Position numbers and translations under genes: made by a program. The notes beneath the pieces were generated by a model. It was given only the letters and a program-made list of their open reading frames with translations. It was not told where the DNA came from and ran no database searches. Of a stretch of 64,000 bases of DNA, positions 36,026 through 44,983 are shown one piece after another (the stretch's first letter is position 1; every line of letters starts with the position of its first letter). The stretch is from the NCBI GenBank assembly GCA_965216955.1, contig CBDCGV010000010.1, positions 1 through 64,000 of the forward strand, in the 5' to 3' direction. Source of the DNA: CBDCGV01 sp965216955 (GTDB lineage: Bacteria > Bacteroidota > Bacteroidia > Chitinophagales > JADIYW01).

Positions 36026-36802
36026 TTATAAATATCCCTTAAGTCTGTATATCCAAAAACCTATTATCTCATGAGTAATAGTCTTCCAATTATTCAATGC
36101 TAAGGGATCAGGTAAAATCATTTCATAATTAAAAACGACAGGACCTTTATACTCCTTATTAACTGTAGAATATGGGATTACTCGTATGTCTTGTTTCTCA
36201 AAACAAGCTTTTGCTCTGCGCATATGAGATGCAGAAGTTATAAGTAAAAATCTTTTTTCGGAGAGCCTTTCGTAATAACCGCTCAAAATTTTCTTTGTTT
36301 GAACCGCATTCTCAAAAGTATTATTTGATATTGCTTCTGTAATTATATCGTGAGTAGGAATACCTATTCTTTCGAGAAATCTTTTTATCAGTTCGGCCTC
36401 TTTAAAGGCAGGATATTGAATCATTCCTGAACCTGAACTAATAAGTATTTTATCGATGACCCCTGATTTATACAATTCTATTGTTTGAAAAAGCCTATCT
36501 CCATTCTGATTAAAACTAATCAGATTAGTATCAGATCTATAATTAATCATCCCCCCCAACAAAATACCCATATCGTAGCTGCCCTGCAGTTCATTCCTGG
36601 AAATACTATCCAGTTGAATTAGTTTCATAAATTTTCCGACAACAAATCCATTTGTAAAAAAGAAAAAAAGTAAGAAGGTCACTAACAAAAATCGCTTCTT
36701 GCTTTTTTGGTTTTTAGAAAAAACAGCGAAAAGGAACAATACCGCAATCCAATTGATGGGACTAATAAGGAATTTTAAAATCTTAGATAAGAAGAAAAAC
36801 AT
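36026..36802 (-). CDS. YdcF/ElyC-type DUF218 membrane protein
   Basis: A 258-residue protein with two N-terminal hydrophobic segments (about 5-27 and 38-58) and a DUF218 domain. The domain has DMGILLGG, SGVIDKILISSGSG, the acidic loop LERIGIPTHDIITEAISNNTFENA, and ITSASHMRRAKACFEK. Relatives such as ElyC and SanA act in envelope biogenesis. I prefer the ATG at 36802 (MFFFLSK) over a TTG at 36823. It is convergent with the ceramidase-like gene. Confidence 0.82.
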   Translation of the reverse strand: MFFFLSKILKFLISPINWIAVLFLFAVFSKNQKSKKRFLLVTFLLFFFFTNGFVVGKFMKLIQLDSISRNELQGSYDMGILLGGMINYRSDTNLISFNQNGDRLFQTIELYKSGVIDKILISSGSGMIQYPAFKEAELIKRFLERIGIPTHDIITEAISNNTFENAVQTKKILSGYYERLSEKRFLLITSASHMRRAKACFEKQDIRVIPYSTVNKEYKGPVVFNYEMILPDPLALNNWKTITHEIIGFWIYRLKGYL

Positions 36803-36879
36803 TTTATAAAAGTAACATGGCAATCTTATAACTAATAGAAGTTTCTTATATTTCTATATATGAATAAATTGTATTTTTT

Positions 36880-38769
36880 ATGAAAATAAGACTCAAAGTA
36901 TCGTTATTCTATCTTTGGTTATTAGCCCTCTTTTTCTTTTTTCCTAAATGTCAGATTAGCCAATTAGAATTAGCTCCAAATCCTGTTTCAGACAAATCAG
37001 CAAAATCAACCCAAGAAGATGTAAAAGAGAACTCAATGAAAGACTTGTATTGGGGAGACCTCCATATGCATACAAAATTATCTATTGATGCCTATATTGG
37101 AGGGACGCTCACTTCTGCAGATGAAGCTTACCGTTTTGCAAAGGGAGCAGCAATTGATATGTTTGGTCAAAAAATAAAAATTAGAAGACCATTAGACTTT
37201 TGTGCAGTTACCGACCATGCAGAGGCACTTGGAGAAATGTTTACAGTTCAAAATCCTGATGCCCAAGGGTATAAATCTATAAGCGCAAAATTTATTCGTT
37301 CAATTCACAAATCGTCCAGAGAAAAAGGAGGTAATTCTAAAATACAAGATGCTGTTATTGATAGAATAATTAAAGAATTAGATGGAGATTTAAAGCATCC
37401 TCCTTTTTTTAGAGGTTACGAAACTACTAAAAGTGCTTGGGAAATTGAATTAAAAGCAGCCGAAGATCATTATCGACCTGGTAAGTTTACCACTTTTGCC
37501 GCATATGAATGGACCATGGGTGGAGCTGTTACACATCTTCATAGAAATATCATTTTTAGAGATATGATCGTTCCTGAATATCCAATGAGTGCCATAGAAT
37601 TAACAGATGAAGAACAATTATGGGAATACCTACAGGAAATTACAAACGAAGGAGCGACAGTTATGGCTATCCCACACAACAGTAATTTTTCTAATGGTGG
37701 AATTTTTACAGAAACAAAGCCTGATGGATCTCCTTATGACGCATCTTATGCCAAGCTAAGAGCAGAATTTGAACCTGTTGCTGAAATTCATCAGGCAAAG
37801 GGAAACTCAGAAGTACACATGTCATTTTGGAAAAACGATGAATTTGCTGACTTTGAGAACTATGCGGCTCATGAATTACGCAAGGACAATTATTTGAGAT
37901 ATGCACTTGAAAAAGGTTTAGAGCATGAAGAGCATCTGGGAATAAACCCATTCAAATATGGTTTGATTGGTAGTACTGACACGCACAATGGAACTCCTGG
38001 AAATACTGAAGAAGATGATACTTTTATTGGGAATCATGCTATGTTGGATAAGAACGCCGAAAATAGACGAAATGAAGATTGGCCCTTAGAAAAAGAAAAA
38101 AAAGTTTACGAAGCTGTTAATCCTGGAGGTTTGGTAGCAGTTTGGGCAGAAGCCAATACCAGAGGATATATTTTTGACGCCTTGAAAAGAAAGGAAACCT
38201 ATGCCACAAGCGGCAACCGAATTCAGCTTAGGTTCTTTGGAGGATATGGATTTAAGGAAACCTATAAAAGTCATGACAAAATGCTAAAAGATGGTTATGA
38301 AAAAGGTATTCCCATGGGAAGTGATTTGAGAGTCAATGAAGAAGAAATTCCTGAATTCTTAATCTGGGCTTCAAAAGATGATGAAGGAGCAAACCTAGAT
38401 AGAATACAAATCATAAAGGGTTGGTATCAAAATGATAGTTTAAAAGAAGAAATTTATAATGTTGCGCTCTCCGACGGAAGAACCTTAAATGAAGATGGTA
38501 GTGTACCAAGCAACGGAGCTACAGTAAATTTGCAAACCGGAGCGTGGTCGAAAGACAAAGGAGATGAAGAGTTATTTGTTATTTGGAAAGATGAAGATTT
38601 CAATCCTGAATTACGATGTTTTTACTATGTGCGTGTATTAGAACTTCCGACGGCCAGTTGGCGTTTATGGGATCAGATTAATTACAATGTCAAATACCCT
38701 GATAACGCAGAATTAATCGTTAGAGAAAGAGCATGGTCATCACCTATATGGTATTCACCACCCAATTAA
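36880..38769 (+). CDS. DUF3604 protein (PHP-like metal-dependent hydrolase), exported
   Basis: A 629-residue DUF3604 (PF12228) protein. A hydrophobic signal segment (residues 9-22) ends at FFPKC, an imperfect lipobox, so it may be a lipoprotein or be anchored. The mature part has the metal-binding motif YWGDLHMHTKLSIDAY, then VTDHAEALGE, MAIPHNSNFSNGG, and GLIGSTDTHNGTPG, consistent with a PHP-like phosphoesterase fold. DUF3604 proteins occur with ceramidase-like and P450 genes in this stretch. The substrate is unknown. Confidence 0.85.
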   Translation: MKIRLKVSLFYLWLLALFFFFPKCQISQLELAPNPVSDKSAKSTQEDVKENSMKDLYWGDLHMHTKLSIDAYIGGTLTSADEAYRFAKGAAIDMFGQKIKIRRPLDFCAVTDHAEALGEMFTVQNPDAQGYKSISAKFIRSIHKSSREKGGNSKIQDAVIDRIIKELDGDLKHPPFFRGYETTKSAWEIELKAAEDHYRPGKFTTFAAYEWTMGGAVTHLHRNIIFRDMIVPEYPMSAIELTDEEQLWEYLQEITNEGATVMAIPHNSNFSNGGIFTETKPDGSPYDASYAKLRAEFEPVAEIHQAKGNSEVHMSFWKNDEFADFENYAAHELRKDNYLRYALEKGLEHEEHLGINPFKYGLIGSTDTHNGTPGNTEEDDTFIGNHAMLDKNAENRRNEDWPLEKEKKVYEAVNPGGLVAVWAEANTRGYIFDALKRKETYATSGNRIQLRFFGGYGFKETYKSHDKMLKDGYEKGIPMGSDLRVNEEEIPEFLIWASKDDEGANLDRIQIIKGWYQNDSLKEEIYNVALSDGRTLNEDGSVPSNGATVNLQTGAWSKDKGDEELFVIWKDEDFNPELRCFYYVRVLELPTASWRLWDQINYNVKYPDNAELIVRERAWSSPIWYSPPN

Positions 38770-38779
38770 TCTATTTGAA

Positions 38780-40162
38780 CTAAGTCTTTACACCTATGCC
38801 AATCCTTTCTAATTTCACAGGAAGCCCATCTCTTGGATGATTGAGGGGCGGTAGAAACTTGGTTTTATAATTCTTAGAAGTCGACCATTTAAAATGGCGA
38901 ATAAAATGATACAAAACAATTTTAACTTCCATTATCGCAAAATACTTGCCTAAACAAATATGATTGCCTGCTCCAAAAGGAATAAAAGCATGGCTATGCT
39001 TTTTATGCTCTGCCCTATTTTCAGAAAACCTATCGGGGTCAAAATCTAATGGATTAGAAAATATATCACTTCTTAAATGTGACAATTTTGGACTTATACC
39101 AATGTAAGTATAGGCGGGAATTTTATAACCATTAAATTCAAAATCTCTTGTCGATAAACGAGGAAATGCACCTAATGCAGGGTGTAACCTCAAACATTCA
39201 TTCATTACTTGTTCTACTAACTTAAGTTCTTTCAACCCCTCATAAGAAACAAAGTCTCCAAAATCTAAGTCTCTACACTCCTCTCTCATCGCTTTCTGCC
39301 ATTTAGAATCTTTGGCAGTTTCATATATTATACTCACTAAAGTACTTGTTGTAGTATCATGAGAAGCCATCATTAAAAAAATCATCTGATCAATAATTTC
39401 TTCATCTGTAAATTGCTCTCCTGATTCGCTTCGAGCAATACACATATAGCTGAATAAATCTTCGCCTGGATGCTTCCTATTGGCTCTAATTCTTTCTTTG
39501 TAAAACTCACTTAAAACTTTCCTATATCTTAAACCTTCTCCATATCTTGTAAAAGGTATATTTAGATGCAATGGATCTGCACTGGCCCTTGTTACGGCCG
39601 TAATTGCCTTCAACTGCTTTTCAGTAAATTCTACTCCAAAAAAGAGTTTCCCTGCAATTTGAAGTGTCAATTTTTCCATAAAAGAATACATTTTCACCCT
39701 ACTATTTAATGAGATAGTTTCCTGCTGTAAGTATTCGCTAACAGTGCTATTTATAACTTCCAAATACCCCATCATCGGCTTGCGGTGAAATGCCGTTTGC
39801 ATTATTCTTCTAAATCTCCTGTGTTCATCTCCATCTGTCAAAAGTATTGCACCTTTAAAAAGTTCTCCTATTACCAATCCCCAAGATTCTTTATTCAAAA
39901 AATACTGTTGTTGATCGTGTAATACTAATTTATTTGCCTCCGGACCAACCATCATCAAAACATTAGCTCCAAAAACTCTTACCTTAAATAGGTCTCCGTA
40001 TTTTTTCCAATATTCTTCTACAAACTTGTTTAAATCACTTGAAAATTCGAAAGTGGAGCCGACGAAGGGCAGTTTTAAGTCACCAGGAATGTCAGGAAAT
40101 GGATCCTTTATATTATTATGAATAATATTTCCAATATTATGAATAAAGTTAAGTGGTAACAT
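38780..40162 (-). CDS. Cytochrome P450
   Basis: A 460-residue soluble P450 monooxygenase. The heme-ligand loop is FGAGNHICLG (Cys403). The K-helix ExxR appears in NECLRLHPAL with the following FPR, and the I-helix has MMASHDTTTS. No membrane anchor is evident. It diverges from a TetR gene across a 82-bp gap containing a perfect palindrome. No ferredoxin gene is adjacent. Its resemblance to CYP51/CYP110-like bacterial P450s suggests a hydrophobic substrate such as a fatty acid or terpenoid. Confidence 0.93.
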   Translation of the reverse strand: MLPLNFIHNIGNIIHNNIKDPFPDIPGDLKLPFVGSTFEFSSDLNKFVEEYWKKYGDLFKVRVFGANVLMMVGPEANKLVLHDQQQYFLNKESWGLVIGELFKGAILLTDGDEHRRFRRIMQTAFHRKPMMGYLEVINSTVSEYLQQETISLNSRVKMYSFMEKLTLQIAGKLFFGVEFTEKQLKAITAVTRASADPLHLNIPFTRYGEGLRYRKVLSEFYKERIRANRKHPGEDLFSYMCIARSESGEQFTDEEIIDQMIFLMMASHDTTTSTLVSIIYETAKDSKWQKAMREECRDLDFGDFVSYEGLKELKLVEQVMNECLRLHPALGAFPRLSTRDFEFNGYKIPAYTYIGISPKLSHLRSDIFSNPLDFDPDRFSENRAEHKKHSHAFIPFGAGNHICLGKYFAIMEVKIVLYHFIRHFKWSTSKNYKTKFLPPLNHPRDGLPVKLERIGIGVKT

Positions 40163-40185
40163 ATTTTTTAATGAATATAATCATA

Positions 40186-40206
40186 AATGTTGACAGTGTC
40201 AACATT
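40186..40206. promoter_or_regulatory. Perfect TetR-type operator palindrome
   Basis: The core TGTTGACAGTGTCAACA is a perfect dyad around G40196, and two more pairs extend it to 21 bp with 10-bp arms. It lies 24 bp from the P450 start and 38 bp from the TetR start, the right place for one operator to control both directions. Confidence 0.8.
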
Positions 40207-40244
40207 ATTTACTAATTTGCCTAAAAAGAAATAACTAATAAAAG

Positions 40245-40856
40245 GTGACCACTCCAAATACATATCATCATGGAAATCTCTATAATACTTGTATAGACAA
40301 CGGAATTAAGATTTTATTAGAAGAAGGTGTTGAGAAACTAACACTCAGAAATGTTGCAAAAAAATCCAATGTCTCTCACAACGCACCTTACCGATCATTT
40401 AAAGATAAAGAAGCACTTTTGATCGCCATTGCTCAACGTATTTATACTGAACTAACTGCTCAAATAATAGAAATCTCATTGAATCCATCTGAAAACGCTG
40501 ATGCTGATTTTAAATTAATGTGCACCTCTTTTTTTAATTATGCCGTTTCAAACCCTATTAAGTATCAGTTTATATCGGGAAATTTTGTAACTAACGAAGG
40601 TACCTATAAAAACCTCTCTAATCTTATCACTAACGCTTATGATACAGTAAAGTCCTTTTTACAATTCTACATTAACAATGGTACTTATAAAAAAATTGAT
40701 ATTGACAAAATGGCTGTTCTATGCATTTCTACTATTCACGGATTTTGCTCCATTGTTATAGAAAATAAATTAGATCTTATTGAATCTAGGTTACCACATT
40801 ATAAAAGCCAGTTAAATTTTATCATAGAACAATTGCTAAATACGCTTAAGAAATAA
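40245..40856 (+). CDS. TetR/AcrR family transcriptional regulator
   Basis: A 203-residue TetR protein. The N-terminal HTH begins YHHGNLYNTCIDNGIKILLE and continues NVAKKSNVSHNAPYRSFKDK, with the YHHG opening usual in one TetR subgroup. The start is GTG at 40245; no upstream in-frame ATG fits. The 21-bp palindrome at 40186-40206 is the likely binding site. Its stop overlaps the ATG of the epimerase by one base (TAATG), so the two are coupled. Confidence 0.9.
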   Translation: MTTPNTYHHGNLYNTCIDNGIKILLEEGVEKLTLRNVAKKSNVSHNAPYRSFKDKEALLIAIAQRIYTELTAQIIEISLNPSENADADFKLMCTSFFNYAVSNPIKYQFISGNFVTNEGTYKNLSNLITNAYDTVKSFLQFYINNGTYKKIDIDKMAVLCISTIHGFCSIVIENKLDLIESRLPHYKSQLNFIIEQLLNTLKK

Positions 40857-41851
40857 TGAAAACACTAGTAACCGGAGGTGCGGGATTTATTGGATCAAAT
40901 GTAGTCAAGCATTTACTCAAAAAGAATGAAGCAATTAAAGTACTTCATTTACCAAATGAACATTTGAATAACTTATCAGGCTTAGATGTAGAAATGGTTT
41001 CGGGTAACATCTTAAATGTCAATGACATTGATCGCGCTATGAAAGGATGTAACAAGGTTTACCATCTAGCAGCCATTTATGCACTTTGGATGCCCAACCC
41101 CAAAATTATGTTTGATGTTAATATAGAAGGAAGTAGAAATGTATTTGATGCATGCCTGAAACACAACATAGAAAAGATAGTACATACGAGTTCTCTAGTA
41201 AGGTTTGCAGGCCAAGGTCACAATAATATTTGCGATGAAAACAGCCCTTTTAAATTTGGAGAATCAGGCGACAAGTATAGTATCAGTAAATTTAAAGCGC
41301 ATCAACTAGCTGAACAATATGCAAATGAAAAGGGATTAAATGTAACTATTGTTTGTCCTGCATTACCAATAGGGCCTGGAGACATTGGGCCAACACCAAC
41401 AGGGCGATATTTGCAATATAGTACCACTGCCCCCCTTATCACTTATACAAACACCATAATCAATGTAGGCGACGTAAGAGATATTGCTTATGGCCATGTT
41501 TTGGCGATGAAAAAAGGAGAAAAAGGCAGAAGTTATATTTTAGGAGGCATGGAGAATATCACGATGAAAGATCTATTTGAAAAAAGCTTAAAGGTTAGCA
41601 ATCGAGATATTCCCCTAATCGAAATTCCTAAATCACTTATGAGAATTACTGCACTTGGCATGCAATTAAACACTATATTTTTTTCGCGTAAACCTCCTCT
41701 CCTAACTTATGAAGCAGTAAAAGCTAATGAAATGGGCCTTGCTACAAATTGCGATCGCGCAATCAAAGAGCTACAATACAATTGCAGACCAATAGACGAA
41801 AGTATTAAAGATGCCATTACATGGTTCAACAACACACGCACTTCTTACTAA
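40856..41851 (+). CDS. NAD-dependent epimerase/dehydratase (extended SDR)
   Basis: A 331-residue extended SDR with the N-terminal motif TGGAGFIGSNV (residues 7-17) and the catalytic YSISK form of YxxxK. The sequence VYHLAAIYALW and HTSSLVRFAG is like dihydroflavonol/3-beta-hydroxysteroid-type dehydrogenases rather than sugar epimerases. Together with the P450 and TetR genes it could form a small oxidation pathway. Translation is coupled to the TetR gene upstream. Confidence 0.88.
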   Translation: MKTLVTGGAGFIGSNVVKHLLKKNEAIKVLHLPNEHLNNLSGLDVEMVSGNILNVNDIDRAMKGCNKVYHLAAIYALWMPNPKIMFDVNIEGSRNVFDACLKHNIEKIVHTSSLVRFAGQGHNNICDENSPFKFGESGDKYSISKFKAHQLAEQYANEKGLNVTIVCPALPIGPGDIGPTPTGRYLQYSTTAPLITYTNTIINVGDVRDIAYGHVLAMKKGEKGRSYILGGMENITMKDLFEKSLKVSNRDIPLIEIPKSLMRITALGMQLNTIFFSRKPPLLTYEAVKANEMGLATNCDRAIKELQYNCRPIDESIKDAITWFNNTRTSY

Positions 41852-41904
41852 GAATCCACCAGATAAATTTCCTTCTTCCCTTATACCACAACTGTTACAT
41901 AACA

Positions 41905-43218
41905 CTATTGACCGGAGGGATTTGCTGTATTTTCCTCTAAAAGCACTGTAAAAGTTTTTGAAACACCATCCGCTTTCCCATCATTGGGCGTCAATGTTAC
42001 TCGAATTAATCCGGCACTTAAGCTACCATTTTGAGTGAGCACTAACTTACCGTCACTAGCGCTTACTCCTAAATTTGCATTAGATGATACTGTGCTTACA
42101 GACACTAAATCACCATCGATATCATTTGTCTCAAATACATTTTCAATTGTTAAAGGCAAGCTATCAAGTTCAACTACAGCACTACCATTATTCAGAGTTA
42201 GTTCTGGAAGATTATTTATAGGTGTTTCTTCTAAAGTAACAGTAAAAATCTTTGAAACGCCATCTTCCTTTCCATCATTAGGTGTTAATGTTATTTGAAC
42301 AATTCCTACATTTAATCCTCCATTTTGAGAGAGTACTAAACTACCATTACTAGCACTTACTCCTAAATTCGAATTGGAGGACATTGTACTCACTGAGACG
42401 GGATCACCATCTAAATCACTTGTCCCAAATACATTTTCAATAGTTAGAGGTAAACTATCAATCTTAATTACCCCATCGCTAAAATTAAGCGTTAACTCAG
42501 GAACATTATTTACAGGTATTTCTTCTAAGTCAACAATAAAAACTTTTGAAACGCCATCTTCTTTTCCATCATTAGGTGTTAATGTTATTTGAACTAAACC
42601 AGCATTTAAACTTCCATTGCTTATAAACTCCAAATTTCTATTTTTTACACTAACACCTAGGCTTCGATTTGATGATGATGCACTTATTGAAACAGAATCT
42701 CCCTCTGCATCATTAGTAGTAAATACTCCTAAAATTAATTGGGGACTTATTAAATTCTCGAGCTTAAGCCTTACACTATCCATTAACAAGGTAAGGACCG
42801 GAGCAGTATTTGTAGGGTTATTCTCTGTTAAAATAAGTGTAAATATCTGAGCCTCACCACTTACACTTTCATCGCTAGGAGTAAGTGTGATTGGTATTTG
42901 TCCAGCGCTCAAATTTCCTGTTTTAGTTAATATCAGATTCCCATCCGATGCAGTAATTGAAAGATTCTCTTTCGTAAATTTTACATCGACTGTTACAGCA
43001 TCTAAATCTGCGTCGCTAATGTTATATACTCCAATAATAGTCTTAATAGAACTTATTTCGCTAATTGAAACACTTTCACTACTTTTTTCAAGTGTTAAAA
43101 TAGGAGTTCTATTTGCAGGACCAACATTTTCATCATTGCAGGCGGCAAGTATCAAAATGCTTACTATTAAAAGAATAATATTTACTAAAGAGGCATTTGA
43201 GTTCTTTCGATATTCCAT
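41905..43218 (-). CDS. Lipoprotein with four tandem cadherin/Ig-like repeats
   Basis: A 437-residue lipoprotein with a perfect lipobox (LAAC, Cys27). The rest is four repeats of about 98 residues, each opening N-x-x-P-x-L-T-L and ending ITLTPNDGKEDGVSK-[VI]-F-x-V-x-L-E-E. Two of the repeats share a nearly identical DNA block 294 bp apart (42251-42300 and 42545-42594), so duplication was recent. Acidic DxDGD-like loops (DLDGDPVSVS, DIDGDLVSVS) could bind calcium. A surface or adhesion role is inferred. Confidence 0.85.
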   Translation of the reverse strand: MEYRKNSNASLVNIILLIVSILILAACNDENVGPANRTPILTLEKSSESVSISEISSIKTIIGVYNISDADLDAVTVDVKFTKENLSITASDGNLILTKTGNLSAGQIPITLTPSDESVSGEAQIFTLILTENNPTNTAPVLTLLMDSVRLKLENLISPQLILGVFTTNDAEGDSVSISASSSNRSLGVSVKNRNLEFISNGSLNAGLVQITLTPNDGKEDGVSKVFIVDLEEIPVNNVPELTLNFSDGVIKIDSLPLTIENVFGTSDLDGDPVSVSTMSSNSNLGVSASNGSLVLSQNGGLNVGIVQITLTPNDGKEDGVSKIFTVTLEETPINNLPELTLNNGSAVVELDSLPLTIENVFETNDIDGDLVSVSTVSSNANLGVSASDGKLVLTQNGSLSAGLIRVTLTPNDGKADGVSKTFTVLLEENTANPSGQ

Positions 43219-43426
43219 TATTAGAATTTATAGTCCTAAAATACAATAATAATTTGCTCAATATAAACTACAGCATACAATTATAATTTTGATTTAAGTC
43301 GCATTCACCAAAGTAGCCTATTAATTTTAGATAAATCCTCTTTTCTCACCATTGATTGCCAAATAAATAACTATTAAAAGTATTAGAAATTGTATTCAGG
43401 TATATGATAAATGATTAGAAAAGCAT

Positions 43427-43434
43427 TATATTTG
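43427..43434 (+). promoter_or_regulatory. -7 element TATATTTG for tRNA-Asp
   Basis: TATATTTG matches TAnnTTTG exactly and lies 38 bp before the tRNA. Confidence 0.55.
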
Positions 43435-43472
43435 CATCGCTTTTAGATAGAAGCATTGTTCTATATTTTTTT

Positions 43473-43546
43473 GGTCTGGTAGTTCAGTTGGTTAGAATAC
43501 CTGCCTGTCACGCAGGGGGTCGCGAGTTCGAGTCTCGTCCAGACCG
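43473..43546 (+). tRNA. tRNA-Asp (GTC)
   Basis: A 74-nt tRNA without encoded CCA. The acceptor stem is GGTCTGG with CCAGACC (43473-43479 and 43539-43545) and discriminator G. The anticodon stem CCTGC/GCAGG encloses loop CTGTCAC with anticodon GTC at 43507-43509. The T arm contains GTTCGAGTC. Its 3' end is the integration site of the island that follows, and its last 16 bases lie inside the attL repeat. Confidence 0.97.
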
Positions 43547-43547
43547 C
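43531..43547 (+). repeat. attL: 17-bp core repeat at the tRNA-Asp 3' end
   Basis: AGTCTCGTCCAGACCGC at 43531-43547 is repeated exactly at 59733-59749. It spans the 3' half of the tRNA T arm and the acceptor stem, which restores a full tRNA after integration. Confidence 0.92.
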
Positions 43548-43579
43548 AGAGATTAAATTCAAATTAATCTAATTTTACA

Positions 43580-43606
43580 GAAAGTCCTTGATTATCAAGG
43601 ACTTTC
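43580..43606 (+). terminator. Terminator downstream of tRNA-Asp (element-encoded)
   Basis: A 12-bp perfect stem, GAAAGTCCTTGA with TCAAGGACTTTC, and loop TTA, 34 bp after the tRNA. A T-rich tail (TTCATTTT) follows. It lies inside the element, so the element supplies a new terminator, while the original one probably lies at 59763-59796. Confidence 0.8.
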
Positions 43607-43654
43607 TTCATTTTAACCCTCCATCTAAATTAAAGTAAATACAGGAAAATAAAG

Positions 43655-43678
43655 AAAATCTGTCCAACAAATGTCTAA
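43655..43678 (+). repeat. Left 24-bp arm-type repeat
   Basis: This 24-bp sequence matches 59650-59673 at 22 of 24 positions in the same orientation. It contains TGTCC and TGTCT starting 11 bp apart, as expected for integrase arm-binding half-sites on one face of the helix. Confidence 0.7.
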
Positions 43679-43680
43679 TT

Positions 43681-43709
43681 TTTCATAGATTACATGTAAT
43701 TAGATGAAA
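43681..43709. promoter_or_regulatory. Dyad-symmetric element just before the integrase start
   Basis: ATTACATGTAAT (43689-43700) is a perfect 12-bp palindrome flanked by TTTCAT (43681-43686) and ATGAAA (43704-43709), giving an imperfect dyad of 29 bp. It ends 2 bp before the integrase ATG. A site for autoregulation or control of excision is a likely reading. Confidence 0.5.
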
Positions 43710-43711
43710 CC

Positions 43712-44983
43712 ATGGCACGTTTGAAGTTTTTCTTACATATACCCAAGTCAAAGGAAGAAACTCCTATCTACCTATCCATAACCTATAATAATGGTAGGTC
43801 TAAAGTTAAAACTCAACAGAAGATTAAACCTAAAGCATGGAATAATAAAGATTATTCGGTAAGAAGAAACTATACAGAGTATGCAGAGGTACAGAAAGAG
43901 TTGGACAGAATTGAGAAGATAGCAAAAATCAAGATTAGTGATTTAAGAGAAGAGTTTGGGAAACTACCAGCACACAAGGAGTTAAAGAGTATTATTGAAA
44001 CTGCATTATTTGGAACAAGAGATTTAGCTGGAATTGACTTTTGGGAATACTTCCAAAATTATATTGACAGACTACAAAGAAAGATTAGTCCAAGAACTGG
44101 TAAATATTTCAGTAAAAGTACAATTGATGTCTATAACCAATCTAAGAAGGTATTGAAAGAGTTTGAACAAGATACTGGTACATTCATTTCCTTTACTACC
44201 ATCACAAATCAACTCTACGATGATATAGTTGCCTATTTTGAGACGATTAAGAACTATTCAATCAATACCATTGGGAAACACATTAAGCACTATAAAACGG
44301 TAATAAGCGCGGCTAAGGATGTAGATGGCATTAAGGTTTCTGAGGGGTATAATCGAAAGTATTGGGTAGTGAGCCAAGTGAGTAAGAAAGCAGAGGAAAT
44401 AGTTTCATTGAATGAAGAAGAATTAGAGGAACTGTCATTGATGGAATTGAAAACAAATACTGGTTTCGATAAGGCAAGAGATATACTTCTAATTGGTGCA
44501 TGGACAGGATTAAGGATTGTTGATATTAAAAGGTTGTCAGTAAAACATATTGACTTAGATAAGAATACCATACGAATTACAACACAAAAGACGAATAAGT
44601 TGGTAACGATACCTCTACATCCTGTCGTATTAGAAGTTTTGAAAAAGCATCAATATGGCTGTCCGACATTGTCAAAAGTCAAAGCAAATGAGTATATCAA
44701 GGATGTTTGCAAGCAAATTGATTCACTTCATAATTTAGTTGAATTTCAAATTATCAAAGGAGGTAAGAATAAAACTCTTTTAAAGAAAAGATATGAACTT
44801 ATTGGTACTCATACAGGCAGACGCTCATTTGCTACAAATCATTATAGACGTGGAATACCTATTCAAGAGATAATGGCAATTACTGGACATAGTAAGGAAA
44901 GTGACTTTTTGAGATATATAGGCATGACAGGAGAAGAGCATGCAAACAATTTAGCTAAACGATGGAAGGAATGGTATGGATGA
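43712..44983 (+). CDS. Tyrosine integrase of the element
   Basis: A 423-residue site-specific recombinase. It has an N-terminal arm-binding domain (about 1-50, PIYLSITYNNGRSKVKTQQK), a SAM-like core-binding domain (105-215), and a catalytic domain with the full set: Arg268 (WTGLRIVD), Lys293 (TTQKTNK), His367 and Arg370 (THTGRRSF), His393 (TGHSKES), and Tyr402. It is the first gene inside the tRNA-Asp end, as expected of an integrase for this site. It overlaps the next gene by 8 bp. Confidence 0.95.
   Translation: MARLKFFLHIPKSKEETPIYLSITYNNGRSKVKTQQKIKPKAWNNKDYSVRRNYTEYAEVQKELDRIEKIAKIKISDLREEFGKLPAHKELKSIIETALFGTRDLAGIDFWEYFQNYIDRLQRKISPRTGKYFSKSTIDVYNQSKKVLKEFEQDTGTFISFTTITNQLYDDIVAYFETIKNYSINTIGKHIKHYKTVISAAKDVDGIKVSEGYNRKYWVVSQVSKKAEEIVSLNEEELEELSLMELKTNTGFDKARDILLIGAWTGLRIVDIKRLSVKHIDLDKNTIRITTQKTNKLVTIPLHPVVLEVLKKHQYGCPTLSKVKANEYIKDVCKQIDSLHNLVEFQIIKGGKNKTLLKKRYELIGTHTGRRSFATNHYRRGIPIQEIMAITGHSKESDFLRYIGMTGEEHANNLAKRWKEWYG

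Noticed and set aside
42035..43249. Four plus-strand open frames of 72-120 residues opposite the repeat lipoprotein
   Set aside because: They mirror the repeats of the real gene on the minus strand; their similarity to each other is a shadow of those repeats.
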